This document shows positions 48,500 to 59,666 of a DNA stretch of 64,000 bases, one piece after another (position 1 is the stretch's first letter; every line of letters begins with the position of its first letter). A program made the translations under genes and the position numbers. The notes under the pieces were generated by a model that was given only the letters and a program-made list of their open reading frames with translations, ran no database searches and was not told the origin of the DNA. This stretch comes from Conus ventricosus. Taxonomy: Eukaryota; Mollusca; Gastropoda; Neogastropoda; Conidae. Location: contig CM031601.1 of assembly GCA_018398815.1 (NCBI GenBank), positions 17,857,959 to 17,921,958 on the forward strand, written 5' to 3'.

Positions 48500-49020
48500 T
48501 ACGGTAGTTTGAAATCAACGCTGGTCGATCAAGGGGATTTGGACAGGGCAAATCCAGTCCTGTACTCTAGTCGATGGCACTGTGAGGGAGTTTCCTGTAG
48601 TTGCTAAGATAGAAGTACGTACCCTTACTTACTCAGGCGTGTTGTCTGCGTTGGTGATGGAGGATAACCCCTTCACGATTTGAGCATTGGAAAATTATTC
48701 CAGGTGCAAGGGATCCAGGGGGGGATCCTGATGTTGTTGACTAGCTTACTGGGGAGCAGTTCAATACACGGAGCTAAGAAAGGAGGAAAATGGTTGGTTA
48801 AAAACCGTTAGGTGTTCCAGGAAGGAAGTCGGGCATGATGTGTCGCCTGATGAGTTTAGGGCAGCGCAGCGAACAAGACCATTCGCTCGTGAAAGTCTGG
48901 GGAGGTTGGCAAGAGGTGGAGAGAAACAGTGAGGTTAGAGGAGGTGGACAGAAATTTCTTGTGAAAGGCGGGCTGTTGTCTACCGATGTGTTCACCAAGG
49001 GGAAGGACAGGGTAGGTGTC
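48500..49020 (+). pseudogene. protease end and pol linker
   Basis: The plus-strand fragments TVREFPVVAKIEVRTLTYSG and VLSALVMEDNPF (48570-48685) resemble the strand-rich C-terminal half of a gypsy protease; the active-site DTG/DSG was not found. Next come VPGRKSG and SPDEFRAAQRT (48810-48880), then FLVKGGLL, a linker that normally lies immediately upstream of integrase. Its place right behind protease suggests a PR-IN-RT gene order. Confidence 0.5.
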
Positions 49021-49279
49021 CACTCAGTTAGAGGTACCAGCGTGTTATCGTGTCACTGTATTCAGTGGGTCACGATGTCCGCTCATGGCGAGTCATTCGG
49101 CACGTTTTTTTCTAATTTAAAATTTTATTACACGGCTCGCTCTCCTCTTGACCGAGTCTTTGATGATTTTACATAGGCGCCAGCAGCAATCATTGATGAG
49201 GTGAAAGAGACCCAGCAGATGTAGGGTAGATTTTGTTGCCTAAGTTTCTGAAGAGTCATACAGGGATGTGTCACTGGAT

Positions 49280-50010
49280 GATGGGCTAGACAGTTGGGAG
49301 TTCCTGGGTTTTAAAGTTGTTCGGAGGCGACACACAAAGCAGCCGGAAAGTAGGGAAAGGTGGGAGAAGAATGATGAATTCAGCTGAGACAATAAGCAAA
49401 ACAGAAAGGTCAGGCGTCTGATAGCATTTTAGTGGGTTCTATAGGGAGTTTGTTCCAAATTCGCAGCAATCACGAGTCCTCTCAGGGATTTGATCAAGGC
49501 AGGGAGGGAACCTGGCAGTGGTCGAGTGGTCTGACGCTGCAGAGCAAGCACTTTGCCAGAGGTGTTGGGAAAAGACTAGAGTTCCCGTCCCATCTTGAAT
49601 GATACCAGGATATGTCCAAACCATTTTTTGTTGCGGACAGATGCTCTGGTGGTTGGGTAGGTGCAGTATTGTTTTGCGGAGCATGAAGAGTCGAGTTTCT
49701 GTGAGATTTGCCTAGCAGGAAGTTGACTAAGTGTGGGATGAAGGGTACGCACCGGTGGGGAAGGAGACTTTTAGCGGTCGTGTGGGCCGTGCCAGATATT
49801 TTCCACTTAATACTTGCTAGGGGAAAGAGTTCGTGATAGAGACAGATCACCAACCACTCAAAAATGCTGACAGGAGGCACAGTTTGAAAAAATAACAGCA
49901 GTGTTCTGCGTTGATTGGCATTGGCACTGCGCCCTACAGGTATCGTGAGCGTAATCCCGGGTCGAAGATGTCGGAGCTTGACTATTTTAGTCGCGTATAG
50001 TCTAGCATAA
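49280..50010 (+). pseudogene. RT C-terminus and RNase H
   Basis: Plus strand in several frames: EFLGFKVV (about 49289-49312), SGFYREF- and FAAITSPLRDLIKAGREPGS-type bridge (49425-49515), NHFLLRTDALVVG (RNase H first Asp region, about 49618-49656), LLAVVW (49768), ETDHQPLK (about 49840-49865, RNase H motif), and SKMSELDYFSR (about 49965-49998), the usual RNase H end. Most of RT and all of integrase are absent. Confidence 0.75.
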
Positions 50011-50605
50011 GCTGCGTACTCAGGGGAAGTCAGTCGTATCCGGGGTGCTTGTTGATAATTTGTGTTGTATGACTGTTATGTTGATTGGATATGGGTTCAT
50101 TCCCAGTTGGCTTTGTTCTTATTTTTTTTTGAATGTGTGAGACTTGTTCATATTTTCTTTGTGAGACTTGTTCATGTGGATGTATGGTAGTTAAGGCTTG
50201 TAGAGCATACCAGTCGCTTGTGTAGTGATGCATTTTTTGCAACGAGTGAGAGATGGAGATTCCTCAGTGAAGTGTCATGGATCGTTGATCATATTTAAAT
50301 TATATTTGTGTTTTCTTTTCTATATTAATTGTGTAGAGAAGATGTTGGCAAAATCGCAGGTAGGGGAAATTGCATAAGTGGCACAGAGGTCGTTTATTAA
50401 AATGAGTTGAAAATAACGCAAGAGCGCACGTCAATGATAATCATTGGTCGTGGTATTCCACTAATGATATATTTTTATAAACTTTATGAATCAGTGGTTG
50501 TATTGTATTTTTTTTAAAACTTGCGCGTTGTAGCTGTGTGTCAGCAAATTCGGTTGTTGTCTTTTTTGTACCGTGTTTTGAGACAATGCGGTGCATGTCT
50601 TTTGC

Positions 50606-50615
50606 AAGGGGGAAA
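50606..50615 (+). promoter_or_regulatory. polypurine tract
   Basis: AAGGGGGAAA, one base before the right LTR's TGAT, the expected site for plus-strand priming. Confidence 0.7.
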
Positions 50616-50616
50616 T

Positions 50617-52305
50617 TGATCTCGGTCAATATTCTACTCAACCAAATTCGTGGTCAATCGCCCCAGCCCAGTTGGACCTAGCCTAACTCAAACATTCTAG
50701 GCGTCTGGAAGGACGGGCCCATGGGTCGGGTCCGGCCAATTTAGACTTAGTGGAGAGGTTTCACCGAGACAGTCCGACCACCTTGGACTGACTAAGCGGG
50801 CTTTGACGTGCCTCGATGTCTGCACCTAGACGGACCTCAGTACTGGGCCTGCCTTAATCCGGACTCTTTGTGAACCGCGTCATTGTCAGTTTATGACTTC
50901 GTGACGACCCACCAGACTCAGCTGGCCAATTTGAGAGTGACCAGTGTCACCACTTTTGCCACACGGCACAAGTTTAATAGGAAAAGGGGGGAAGGTAGTG
51001 TGTGGGGGGGGTGTGAAATTGGCTAAATCCAATTAAAATGACCATTATTGTCCACCAACAGAGAGTAAGGCGTGTAGGCATGACTGGCATGATTTGAATG
51101 TCAATGGAATTAGAGGGAGATAACTTCGGTTCACGGGGTAAAAAATACTGACCAATGGAGTACTGGCCCTTGGACACGGGGTTAGAGATTATGGAATACG
51201 TGAGTGTGAGAGCGGAGGAGGAGCGAAAAAACAAACGGACAGAGAGAGAGGGGAGAAGTCCGGTGAAAGTAGGCTCTCGCCCTACAGGGAAGGCAGGGAG
51301 ATGAATGGAGAACGAGGGAAGAGGAGAGAAGAGGGAGAAGATCGGGGAGAGTAGGGCTCTCGCCTTCAGGAAGGCCAGGGAGATAGAACGAACAGAAGTA
51401 GAGAGATGAGGAGGTTTTAGGGCGTAGTCTCTGCACGAGGGAAAAGGCCAGAGAGATGCAAGAGAGGAGAGAACGCGGGAAGGGATGGAAACGAACAAGA
51501 GAGAGAGTGAGAAGTAGAGAGAGATGTGGGGGGAGGAGAGAGGAGAGAACCAAGTTGATGAGATTAGCATGAGATAGTATGCAGAGGAAGGACTCTGAGG
51601 AAGAGATGTGGAGAGAGAGGAAAGAGTGCTATTTTTATGAAGAAGATAAAGGGAAAGAAAAGAAAAAAAAAAAAAAGAAAAAAAAGGCAACCATGTCCAT
51701 TTGTAAGAGCAGTCTAGAAGAGAAGAGAGAGAGTGAGTGCAATTGCGTTAATGCAGGAAAAGAAAAAAAGGAGAACAGATCGTGTTGATAGTCACTGTTT
51801 TCTACCCTAAACGGGGGTTCGGATCGAACCTCATTACCTGGCAGCGTCACTTCGCAAGCAGAACCACAGACCATCACCGCCAACAGTTCACCTGACCAGG
51901 CGGCATCAGACAACTACAGTGCCGGGGGGCTTTTGTGTCGTGTTGTGAAAAGGGACAGTGAAAAGAAAAAGAAAAGAAAGAAAAGACAGTGATTCGTGAA
52001 GAGTTAAGCTCACCTGGCCAGGTGGTTAAGTAAGTAGATAATCTATTATACCCGGGCTAGTTTCACGTTTGTTTTAGATAATTGATTTTGTGAAGTCAAG
52101 GAAAGAGAGAATGTTTTATTTTGTTTGATTCTATACGCAGTGATGTTCTTTCTATGATCATGTCATAGTAAAGTTATAGACTTTAATAGTGGATTAGTTG
52201 TGACGATTGCATGATTTATGAATGACGATTGCTATAGCAAGACTGTTTGATGGTGTTTGGGCTGTGCGTAGTCCTTCCTCCACTGTACTTTACACCGAGT
52301 TGACA
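50617..52305 (+). repeat. right LTR
   Basis: Second copy of 45697-47415; starts TGATCTCGG and ends near GTTGACA. The exact right boundary is uncertain by about 20 bp because ATTGGCG follows the end in both copies. Confidence 0.88.
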
Positions 52306-53330
52306 ATTGGCGCATGCTTGTCATAAACTGAATTAAAACGTGGGATGCCAAGTACTCAAGCGCTTCTCTGGATATGTGTAATTTTATAAAACATTTTTAT
52401 TAAGGGAATTCATGAGGTCTCAGTGAGAAAGAAAGGTATCTTCTTGGATGTGTCAAAAGATCTGTATGGGTTATGTTTGTGGCCAGTTTTAGGAATTTTG
52501 AATTCACTTCTTTTCCACGTTATGCATACTGGAAAGTGAGTCGCTTCTGCACCATTCTAAAGGCACACATTTCTCTATGTCGTTTGTGGTTCAGAAAGAT
52601 AGATGTGGTCAATTAATGTTCTGAATAGTGAATGTTACTCTGGTTGGAATGTCTGATAATTTGGGACTAAGTTGTATGAGTGGTAGTTCTATCTGACCTT
52701 GATGTTTGGCCACTTCAATAGATCACAATGTTGAAATCACCTAAAGTATTATTTTCTGTGCGACATCAAAGCGATGCTTGCATCCATCATAGCCGTATAA
52801 CTTGTCCATCCAACCTGCATTTTCCGCTGGGTTTCGATTTAACAAACTACTATTTTGATCGGGGTTTTTGTTTTCCTCTTCAACTTGATTAATAACCAAA
52901 CTGCTTCAATTCCAAAACCTTCCAAGATCATACAAACGTTGGGCATATTAATGTTTCATGAATGTAAAAGTAATATGCCTGTAGATTTGGATTCGCGGTG
53001 GGATCTTGCGTACAAGATTGTAGCCCGGTGATTAAGACAGTGGCATCAGGGACAATATCTGAAAGTCTTGATTCAGTGAAGCCAAAAATATATGAAAGGG
53101 TTTGTACGTGATTGGACAATATAGTGGGTTCCTCCTGTAACTTGTTTTGTATATGGTTTTTTTAAGATGGCCAATACGTAGGTCAGGTCTTCCTGTGGCC
53201 ATTTTGGAAGATGATTGCTTCATTTGTTGCACTCTAAAACAAATATAGCAAAATAAACAAATATAGAAAGGATTATCACTTGATACCCAAATCATGTGTC
53301 CGTATGGTTTACACCTCACAACAAACTATC
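52306..53330 (-). pseudogene. jockey/CR1-like LINE, endonuclease half (5' part of a split element)
   Basis: Minus-strand AP endonuclease in pieces: FTESRLSDIVPDATVLITGL (about 53025-53085), FGIEAVW (about 52905-52925), a LGDFNI-type segment then LLKWPNIK (about 52700-52740), and, after several stops, TLIDHIYLSEPQT (about 52595-52635). These are the successive endonuclease blocks that precede RT in jockey-type LINEs. The RT half resumes at 45696 on the same strand across the LTR element. Confidence 0.8.
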
Positions 53331-53755
53331 TTCAAATCAAATGGAATTAAGGAATATGAGAAACACGCAAGGAAAACTAACAAAATGTGTGATACAACAC
53401 ACTTACACACCAAGTCCAAACAATGTCAATGAAAAGGGATAATGAATATGATAAGGGACAAAGTTTAAATTCACAAAAGTTACGTAATCACGCTTGTTGG
53501 CAAGTGTCACCGATGAAGTGTCACCGAAGTTTTATCTACTCAACAGGTTTCGGAGCGTGCTCACTACCATTCAGGTACAAATAAATACTATGATATAAAG
53601 TCTCGCTTTTCTTCAGAAAGATTAATAATGTAGTTCGCAACCACTTTTTCTTCTCAGTTTATCAGATAGTCGGCAGATTCGGTCAATTACTCAGTTCGCC
53701 AGATGCCATTTAGTTCAAACTCTGCCACTTTCCACACGAGTATTTATACATATAG
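53331..53755. other. no recognisable feature
   Basis: AT-rich sequence, possibly the LINE's 5' region. Nothing recognised. Confidence 0.4.
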
Positions 53756-53759
53756 CAAA

Positions 53760-53850
53760 CGCACGCACACACACACACCACAACACACACCACACACACA
53801 CACACACACAACACCACCACACACGGAACCACACACACACACACACACTG
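53760..53850. repeat. (CA)n microsatellite with CCA breaks
   Basis: CACA runs interrupted by CCACAA and ACGGAACC. Confidence 0.95.
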
Positions 53851-56800
53851 ATTCTCAAAGTCTAAAACTGTCCATAGGTGGTGTGGAGGCAGTGGCATGA
53901 TGTGTGGCCACTGCCAAATAAGCAGGTGGGGAAGCTACGAGGAAAAAGGAGGAATATAACATAGGAGGATACACAGGCGGTGGCATTCATGGGTTGGTGG
54001 CTGTGGAGGCGAGGTGTTAGGTTCTCTCTCTACATACGAATTTGTTCCCCGCGTGGTTGTGGGCCCACTGTCCGGTCGTCGGAGTGGGATGGGTGGGGTT
54101 TAGAGTGGTGGTTAGGGAGGGGTAGGAACAGACTTCCGAGTAAGTGTGGGTCGGTGGAGGAATGGGGGAAGAGTTGGAGGGTTGTAAGGGTTTGCGATGT
54201 CTGTGATGTGTGATTGTTTGTTAGTTGGTAACATGCGTTGGAGTAGGTGAATGGAACGGGAGGAGGACAGGAGCGTGTGTTGGCAACACGGGGGGAAGAG
54301 GATGTAGGACGTCCTGTGGGGCGAGGCTTTGTGTCCATGCCCTCTTTGCTGGCCGTTGTGTCTGCACTGTTTTCGTTACAACAACCGATTTTCAGCGAGG
54401 CGTGCTGTCCCTTTCTCGGTTGGCAGAATGGCATTTTGGTTCAAGGCCTATTCTGGGTGCTCCACTGCTGGTGATGGTTTGTGAAGGACAGCAGTGTGGT
54501 CCCTGTAGTGCACAGCCAAACCGTCATCACACACCTGCTGCAGGTTCCTGTTGCTGTGACGGTATGACTGGATTGAAGGGTGTCGTCCTCTGGCAGGCAT
54601 GATGATAGCAGAAAGGCTAGTCAGTGACGACTTTGGGGGAAAGAACCTCGGCCACTGGGAAAGAAGGTCTTTCCACTTGTCACTGTGATGGCACTGTCAG
54701 CTGAGGCCTGGACTTGTTGCACAGTCGTGGATCCCAAACATGAATGCATGACAGGGTCTCACGGTAGTTGAGGGACTCTGGCCACTGAGCACTCAGTCAG
54801 CTGGGGGTCCACTGTCAGGTCTCTGGAACACACACTTTTGGGGCTTGCTGTTGGGAGGTGAGGAGGGGAGGGGGATCCACCCCTTTCACTACATCATCCC
54901 CCAGCAGAATGGTTAGTGGTGTCCTTAGCTGACACAGCCATGGTGGAAAGAGGGTTGGGGGTGGTGTCCTTAGTGACACTGACATGGGCCCAAAATTGGA
55001 GAGGGTTGGGCGGTGGGATGATCGGTGGTGTCCTAGTGACCACTTGACTTGTTGGAGAGGGGTTGTAGGGAGTGGTGGTCTGCTGGAATGCAGGGTCTCA
55101 GACCACTGCTTTGGAGTCTGCTTTGCCTGCACTGTGTCCACCATCGCATTGCTCTTGTGGCAGAGGCACTCCGCGGGCGTGGCAAATTTGGAGATGATGA
55201 TTTGGGGTGGATGATTTGGGGGAGGGTGGGTTGGGGAAGATGCTAGTCTTGGAAGTGAGTTCTGAGTTTGTGATTTGAGGTGCGGGGGAAGAGGTTTTGT
55301 GTGTTTTTTTGGGGGGCTTTGTATGTGCAGTTAAACTGAGTGGTGATGGCATCTATTCAATCTTAAAATGTGTGTCTTGCTTCTTGTAGTGCTGCACGAA
55401 GGGCTGAAACTTCCAGCTTGTAGGAATTCTGTTGTTTGTAAAAACTCTGCTTTGGACACACAGTCCATCATGGCAGAAGCACACTTTCTGGCATGTTCCC
55501 TGGCTTTGAAAGCTTGGTCCCCGTCTTTGTCACTGGAAAGAGCTTTCAGTGTCTGTGGTGGTGTCTATGCTACGCTGTCAGTAAACTGCCGTGAAAGTGG
55601 TGTCTTGTCTGGGAAGAGGGGTGGGGCATGACGGTCCAGGTCTGTGGGCAGGGGATTACAGGGAGGATGCGTGAGGAGGGGGGTGAATTTCAGTAGGAAG
55701 TGGGGGGACCTGTCGAAGCCTGTGCTCTAACGCTGATGGACGGTGACGGAAGATGGGCTCAATGAAGGGGCAGTGGAGGGAGGAGGTTCTGTCCTGGGTG
55801 AGAAGAACTGGCCTTAGCTGGTGAAGGGGGGGCGGGGAGGGAGGGGGATGCTGAGTGTTGGCAGGATGGGGGAGCGGTCAAAGGGCGAGTCTGTATCTCC
55901 CTCCTCACCGCTTTCTGCCCGGTGTAATTGGCGGGATAAAGCTCTCAGCGCGTGTCTCTTTCACGGTCGCACAGTGTGCGGGCCTCATCCACTGACACAC
56001 CCCAACGCCTTTTGCGCGGGCCGTCGTGACTTCCTTGTTCTGGTCACACACATGTGTGTATGGAGAGTGGGTCAGAGCACGATCACTCCTAGTGTGTTAC
56101 AATAGTACGCAGCCTGTCGAACTCCTCATCGACCCACTGTAGACTTTTGCTTTCTCGGTTGTATAGAATGGTTCCCTTGTTTAGTTTATATGGCATCTTA
56201 AGAATCTTGACTTCCTCTCTGACCTCAATCTCTATAATGGATGGGCAGAGGTTTGATGGGAATTGGAAGAGATTGTAGTAAAGTCTTCAGAGCAGTCTTA
56301 TTCTTTGTGTTGTGCACGGTTAATTTTTCAATGTGCATTTCACTTCCTGTAGGTATGTATTTCCCCATGTACCTGTGTTGTAGTGAAACCTTCCAGTGGG
56401 GCATACACGTTTTACTCATGTAACTGTTTTCTGTATGGATCAAGCGTATCCGTTTCTGTCGAGGTTACACCGCACAACAAAAAAAAAATTATTACGGTTT
56501 GTTTTGTCTGTTGGTCCATGGAGCGAGTAGGGGCCCCATGGCTGGCATCTTGGGTGGTGTATCATCACAAGCAGACACATCTAATCTAGGCCTACTACTC
56601 CCAGCAAGTGCCGCAGGCCGGCCACACCACGCCTGGCCGGCCTACGGCCTGTCGGCTCCTGAATTTTTTTTTTCTCTCAAAATTACACACAAAAACGTAG
56701 ACGGTCAGCACTACAATGTGGCCTTACATCACATTTACACCAGTATTTTTTCCGAAGTTCGATTGTTTACGTTCTTAACACTTACTTGGACGGTAAAGAA

Positions 56801-57180
56801 ATCAGTGTTTTTCCTGGATGACGATGACAACACGTCATGCCGCTGCTCTAGCGCTGGGTGAAGAGAGGACGGTGATGAGAGAGGAGAGAGAGAGCAGGTG
56901 AGACAAGTAAAAACACTGACATGTAGTAAAACAATACTTTGAAACTTGTCCTGCCTGTCTTTTCGTTTGAAAGGGTGGAAAACAATGAAACAATAGAGCT
57001 AGTGAAGGAGGTATTATGAAGGGGATAATAAAGGTTGAAAGTCGATTTCACAGGGATATGGACGCCGAAAAACAATCTGGCAAAGAAGGGGAAGCTAAAT
57101 ATATTCAGTGTACAGTTGGTTTTCTCCAAGCGGCTGAGTCCTAGGCTTGGCCATTAATACTTTGATTGTTGTGTTGAGTG
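53851..57180. other. G/T-rich region without recognised gene
   Basis: Plus strand is G/T-rich (GGTGGGG, TGGTGTCC). A GGTGGTGTCCTTAGTGACA-like phrase recurs near 54915, 54960 and 55025. The minus strand is Pro/Ser-rich in several frames (for example 54815-55144). A coherent-looking minus stretch lies at about 56140-56400 (VREEVKILKMPYKLNKGTIL, then ESKSLQWVDEEFDRLRT). Its protein-like composition is notable, but no family is recognised. Confidence 0.4.
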
Positions 57181-57286
57181 TGTGTGTTGTTTGTGCGTGC
57201 GCGCACGCACGCGCGCGGCGCGGCGCGCGGCGAGTCGTTTGTGTGTGTGTTGTGTTGTGTTGTTTGTGTTGATGTGAGAGTGTTTG

Positions 57287-57366
57287 TGTGGTGTGTGTGT
57301 GTGTGTGTGTGTGCGTGCGTGTGTGTGAATGCGTGTGTGTGTGTGTGTGTGAATGCGTGTGTGTGT

Positions 57367-57405
<39 letters not shown>

Positions 57406-57545
57406 CGTTGCGTGCGTGCGTGCCGTGCGTTAAGTGCGTGCGTGCGTGCAGTGTGTGTGCGTGTGTGTGTGTGTGTTTGTGTGTGTTGTGTGTGTTGTGT
57501 GTGTGTGTGTTGTGTGTGTTGTGTGTTGTGTGTGTGTTTGGGGGG
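57287..57545. repeat. (GT)n array with GCGT spacers
   Basis: GT runs separated by GCGTGCGTGCG and TTGTGTG interruptions, preceded by a CG-only segment at 57198-57232. Confidence 0.95.
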
Positions 57546-57929
57546 GCTTTGTTTGTTTGTCGTTTAAGCCAGTGACAGATTGTTTGTCAATATATTTTGG
57601 TTATTGTGCTATAGTGTTTGTGCATAGTTTTATACAAAAGTTCACCAAAATTTCTTCTTCTTCTTCTCGGAGTCGGAAAACGGTACTCTACCTCTGACGT
57701 GGTAAATAAGCGAATGATTTGCGTTTGTTGGGAATTCAGGAGAAGAATCTGCTGGTTCTCTCCTTGGTCACAGTAGACTCTCAGTCTCAACACTGGCTCT
57801 TTGAACTGCGTCTCAGAGCAGTTTTGATAATTTTTTGGGAAAAGCCTCGTCTCTGTCGAGAGCAGTATATGGGTGGAAATTCAGACAAAGAAACGACTGC
57901 TAATTTTTAAACGCCACAATTGTAATTGA

Positions 57930-58088
57930 TCCGCGCGGCGGCGCCTAACGCCGCGCGCACGCGCGGTGTGGAGTGTGGGTGTGTGTGTTGTGTGTGTGTG
58001 TGTGTGTGTGCGTGCGTGCGTGCGTGGCTGCGTGCGTGCGTTGCGGCGTGCGCGCGCGCGCGCGCGCGCGCGTGTGTGTGTGTGTGTT

Positions 58089-58124
<36 letters not shown>

Positions 58125-58341
58125 TGTGTCTGTCTGTCTGTGTCTGTGTCTGTGTCATTTTCTGTATAAATGTGTGTGTGTATGCATGCGTCCCGCACGT
58201 GCGTGCGTGTGTGTATTGCGCGTGCATACAATGCATGTTTGTATGTGCATTTTTAATGTGTGGGTGAGTGTATGTGGGTGTGTGCGTTGTGCGTGCGTGC
58301 ATGCATGTTTGTATTTGTGTGTGTGTGTGTGTGTGTGTGTG

Positions 58342-58413
<72 letters not shown>

Positions 58414-58440
58414 GGGGGAGAGAGGGGAGAGAGGGGAGAG
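57930..58440. repeat. CG/GT/GA compound repeat
   Basis: A CG-rich palindromic block (57930-57966), GT arrays at 57975-58130 and 58310-58392, and GA at 58393-58440, joined by GCGTGCATGCATG-type alternating sequence. Confidence 0.93.
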
Positions 58441-58559
58441 CAAGTGTTTTGGCATGGCGAGTTCAGATGTGCATGCACGCGATGTCAAAGCAATATCATG
58501 CATTAGCGAGATGAAGTCTTCATTCGAGTTAGTAACACAACCGATCTGCGTTCCGTGAT

Positions 58560-59530
58560 GGTAAGCTCAGCATGCAATAGATAAAACACACATGTCTGCA
58601 TTCTACTCTGATAAAGTCAGTACATAATCAACATAAAGCAATTCTGCACAGGGTCAGCATAAAGCAATTATGCATTCTGCCATGATAAAGCTAGTGAACA
58701 TGGACATAAAGCAATTTTGCATTTTATCATTATAAAAACTATTATACAGTCGACATAAAGCAATATTTCCATCCTGTCATAATGAAGTAGTACACAGTCG
58801 ACATTACACAATTGTCCATTCTGTCATGATAAAGCTAGCATACAGTCGACATCAAGCAATTTTGCATTTGTACAATCAAGTCTGTATACGATTGTCACGG
58901 ATCAGTTGTATTTTGCTTAAAGCAGCCTCATACACGGCCTGACGTGAAAGTAGTACTGAATTCTCCTAGGCTCAACTGGCATGACAAAGTTGTGAAAATC
59001 GAATAAAGGCAAGACTAAACTCTGCCAAAACGTCTGTTTACCAAAACATAAGGTAACTCTGAAATGTAAATTCTGCGTGCTGTAAACACTGAAGCAATTA
59101 TGAATTCTTCTATGAGAGAGTCTGTCTATAATACGCAAAATAGCAGCTCTGAATACTGCTCAGATTAAATCTACAAACAGTGGTTTATAAAAAGCACTTC
59201 TGAAACACCGGGCCAAAGACTGCATACGTTGGACATGAAAACAAGGTCAAATTCTGGGGAGATGAATTATTCGCACAATAGACAGAAAGGCAGTCGTGTG
59301 TTCTGGCAAGATAAATTATTGCACAATAGACATAGATGCAACAGTGTATTCTGGCATGATGAATTGTGTACACAATAGACAGAAAAGCGACCGTGTGTTC
59401 GGCAAGATGAATTCCGCACTCAACAGACAGAAAAGCAATCGTGTATTTTGGCAAGATAAAGTCTGCAATAGACAATAGGTATATAATCGATCGCTTATTC
59501 AGGCGAGATTAATTCTGTATGCATGCAAGA
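58560..59530. repeat. degenerate tandem array, roughly 50-60-bp unit
   Basis: Diverged copies of GACATAAAGCAATTNTGCAT plus CTGTCATGATAAAGCTAG (58590-58890) and of CAGAAAAGCAATCGTGTATT plus TGGCAAGATAAA (59210-59480). The phrase 'gataaagtctgcatacaatagacataaa' summarises the unit loosely. Related units continue at 61210-61490, beyond the inserted minisatellite element. Confidence 0.8.
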
Positions 59531-59550
59531 TGAATTCTGCGCAAAATAAA

Positions 59551-59645
59551 CATAAAACCAGTTGAAAGGAAATCTAAAATGAGGCATCAGTTGAAAGGAA
59601 ATCTAAAATGAGGCATCAGTTGAAAGGAAATCTAAAATGAGGCAG
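59551..59645. repeat. 30-bp tandem repeat, 3 copies
   Basis: CAGTTGAAAGGAAATCTAAA then ATGAGGCAT repeats three times head to tail. Confidence 0.93.
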
Positions 59646-59666
59646 GGAACAGTAAACAGTAAGTAG

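Larger units (their letters stand above)
45697..52305 (+). mobile_element. LTR retrotransposon (Ty3/gypsy), internally deleted, nested in a LINE
   Basis: Two direct repeats of about 1.7 kb (45697-47415 and 50617-52305), both beginning TGAT and ending near ...GACA, enclose 3.2 kb. A primer-binding site follows the left LTR and a polypurine tract precedes the right one. Inside are a gag zinc knuckle, a protease remnant, a pol linker and RT/RNase H ends. Integrase and most of RT are missing. The same LINE continues on both sides, so the element landed in a LINE. No clean target duplication was found. Confidence 0.9.
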
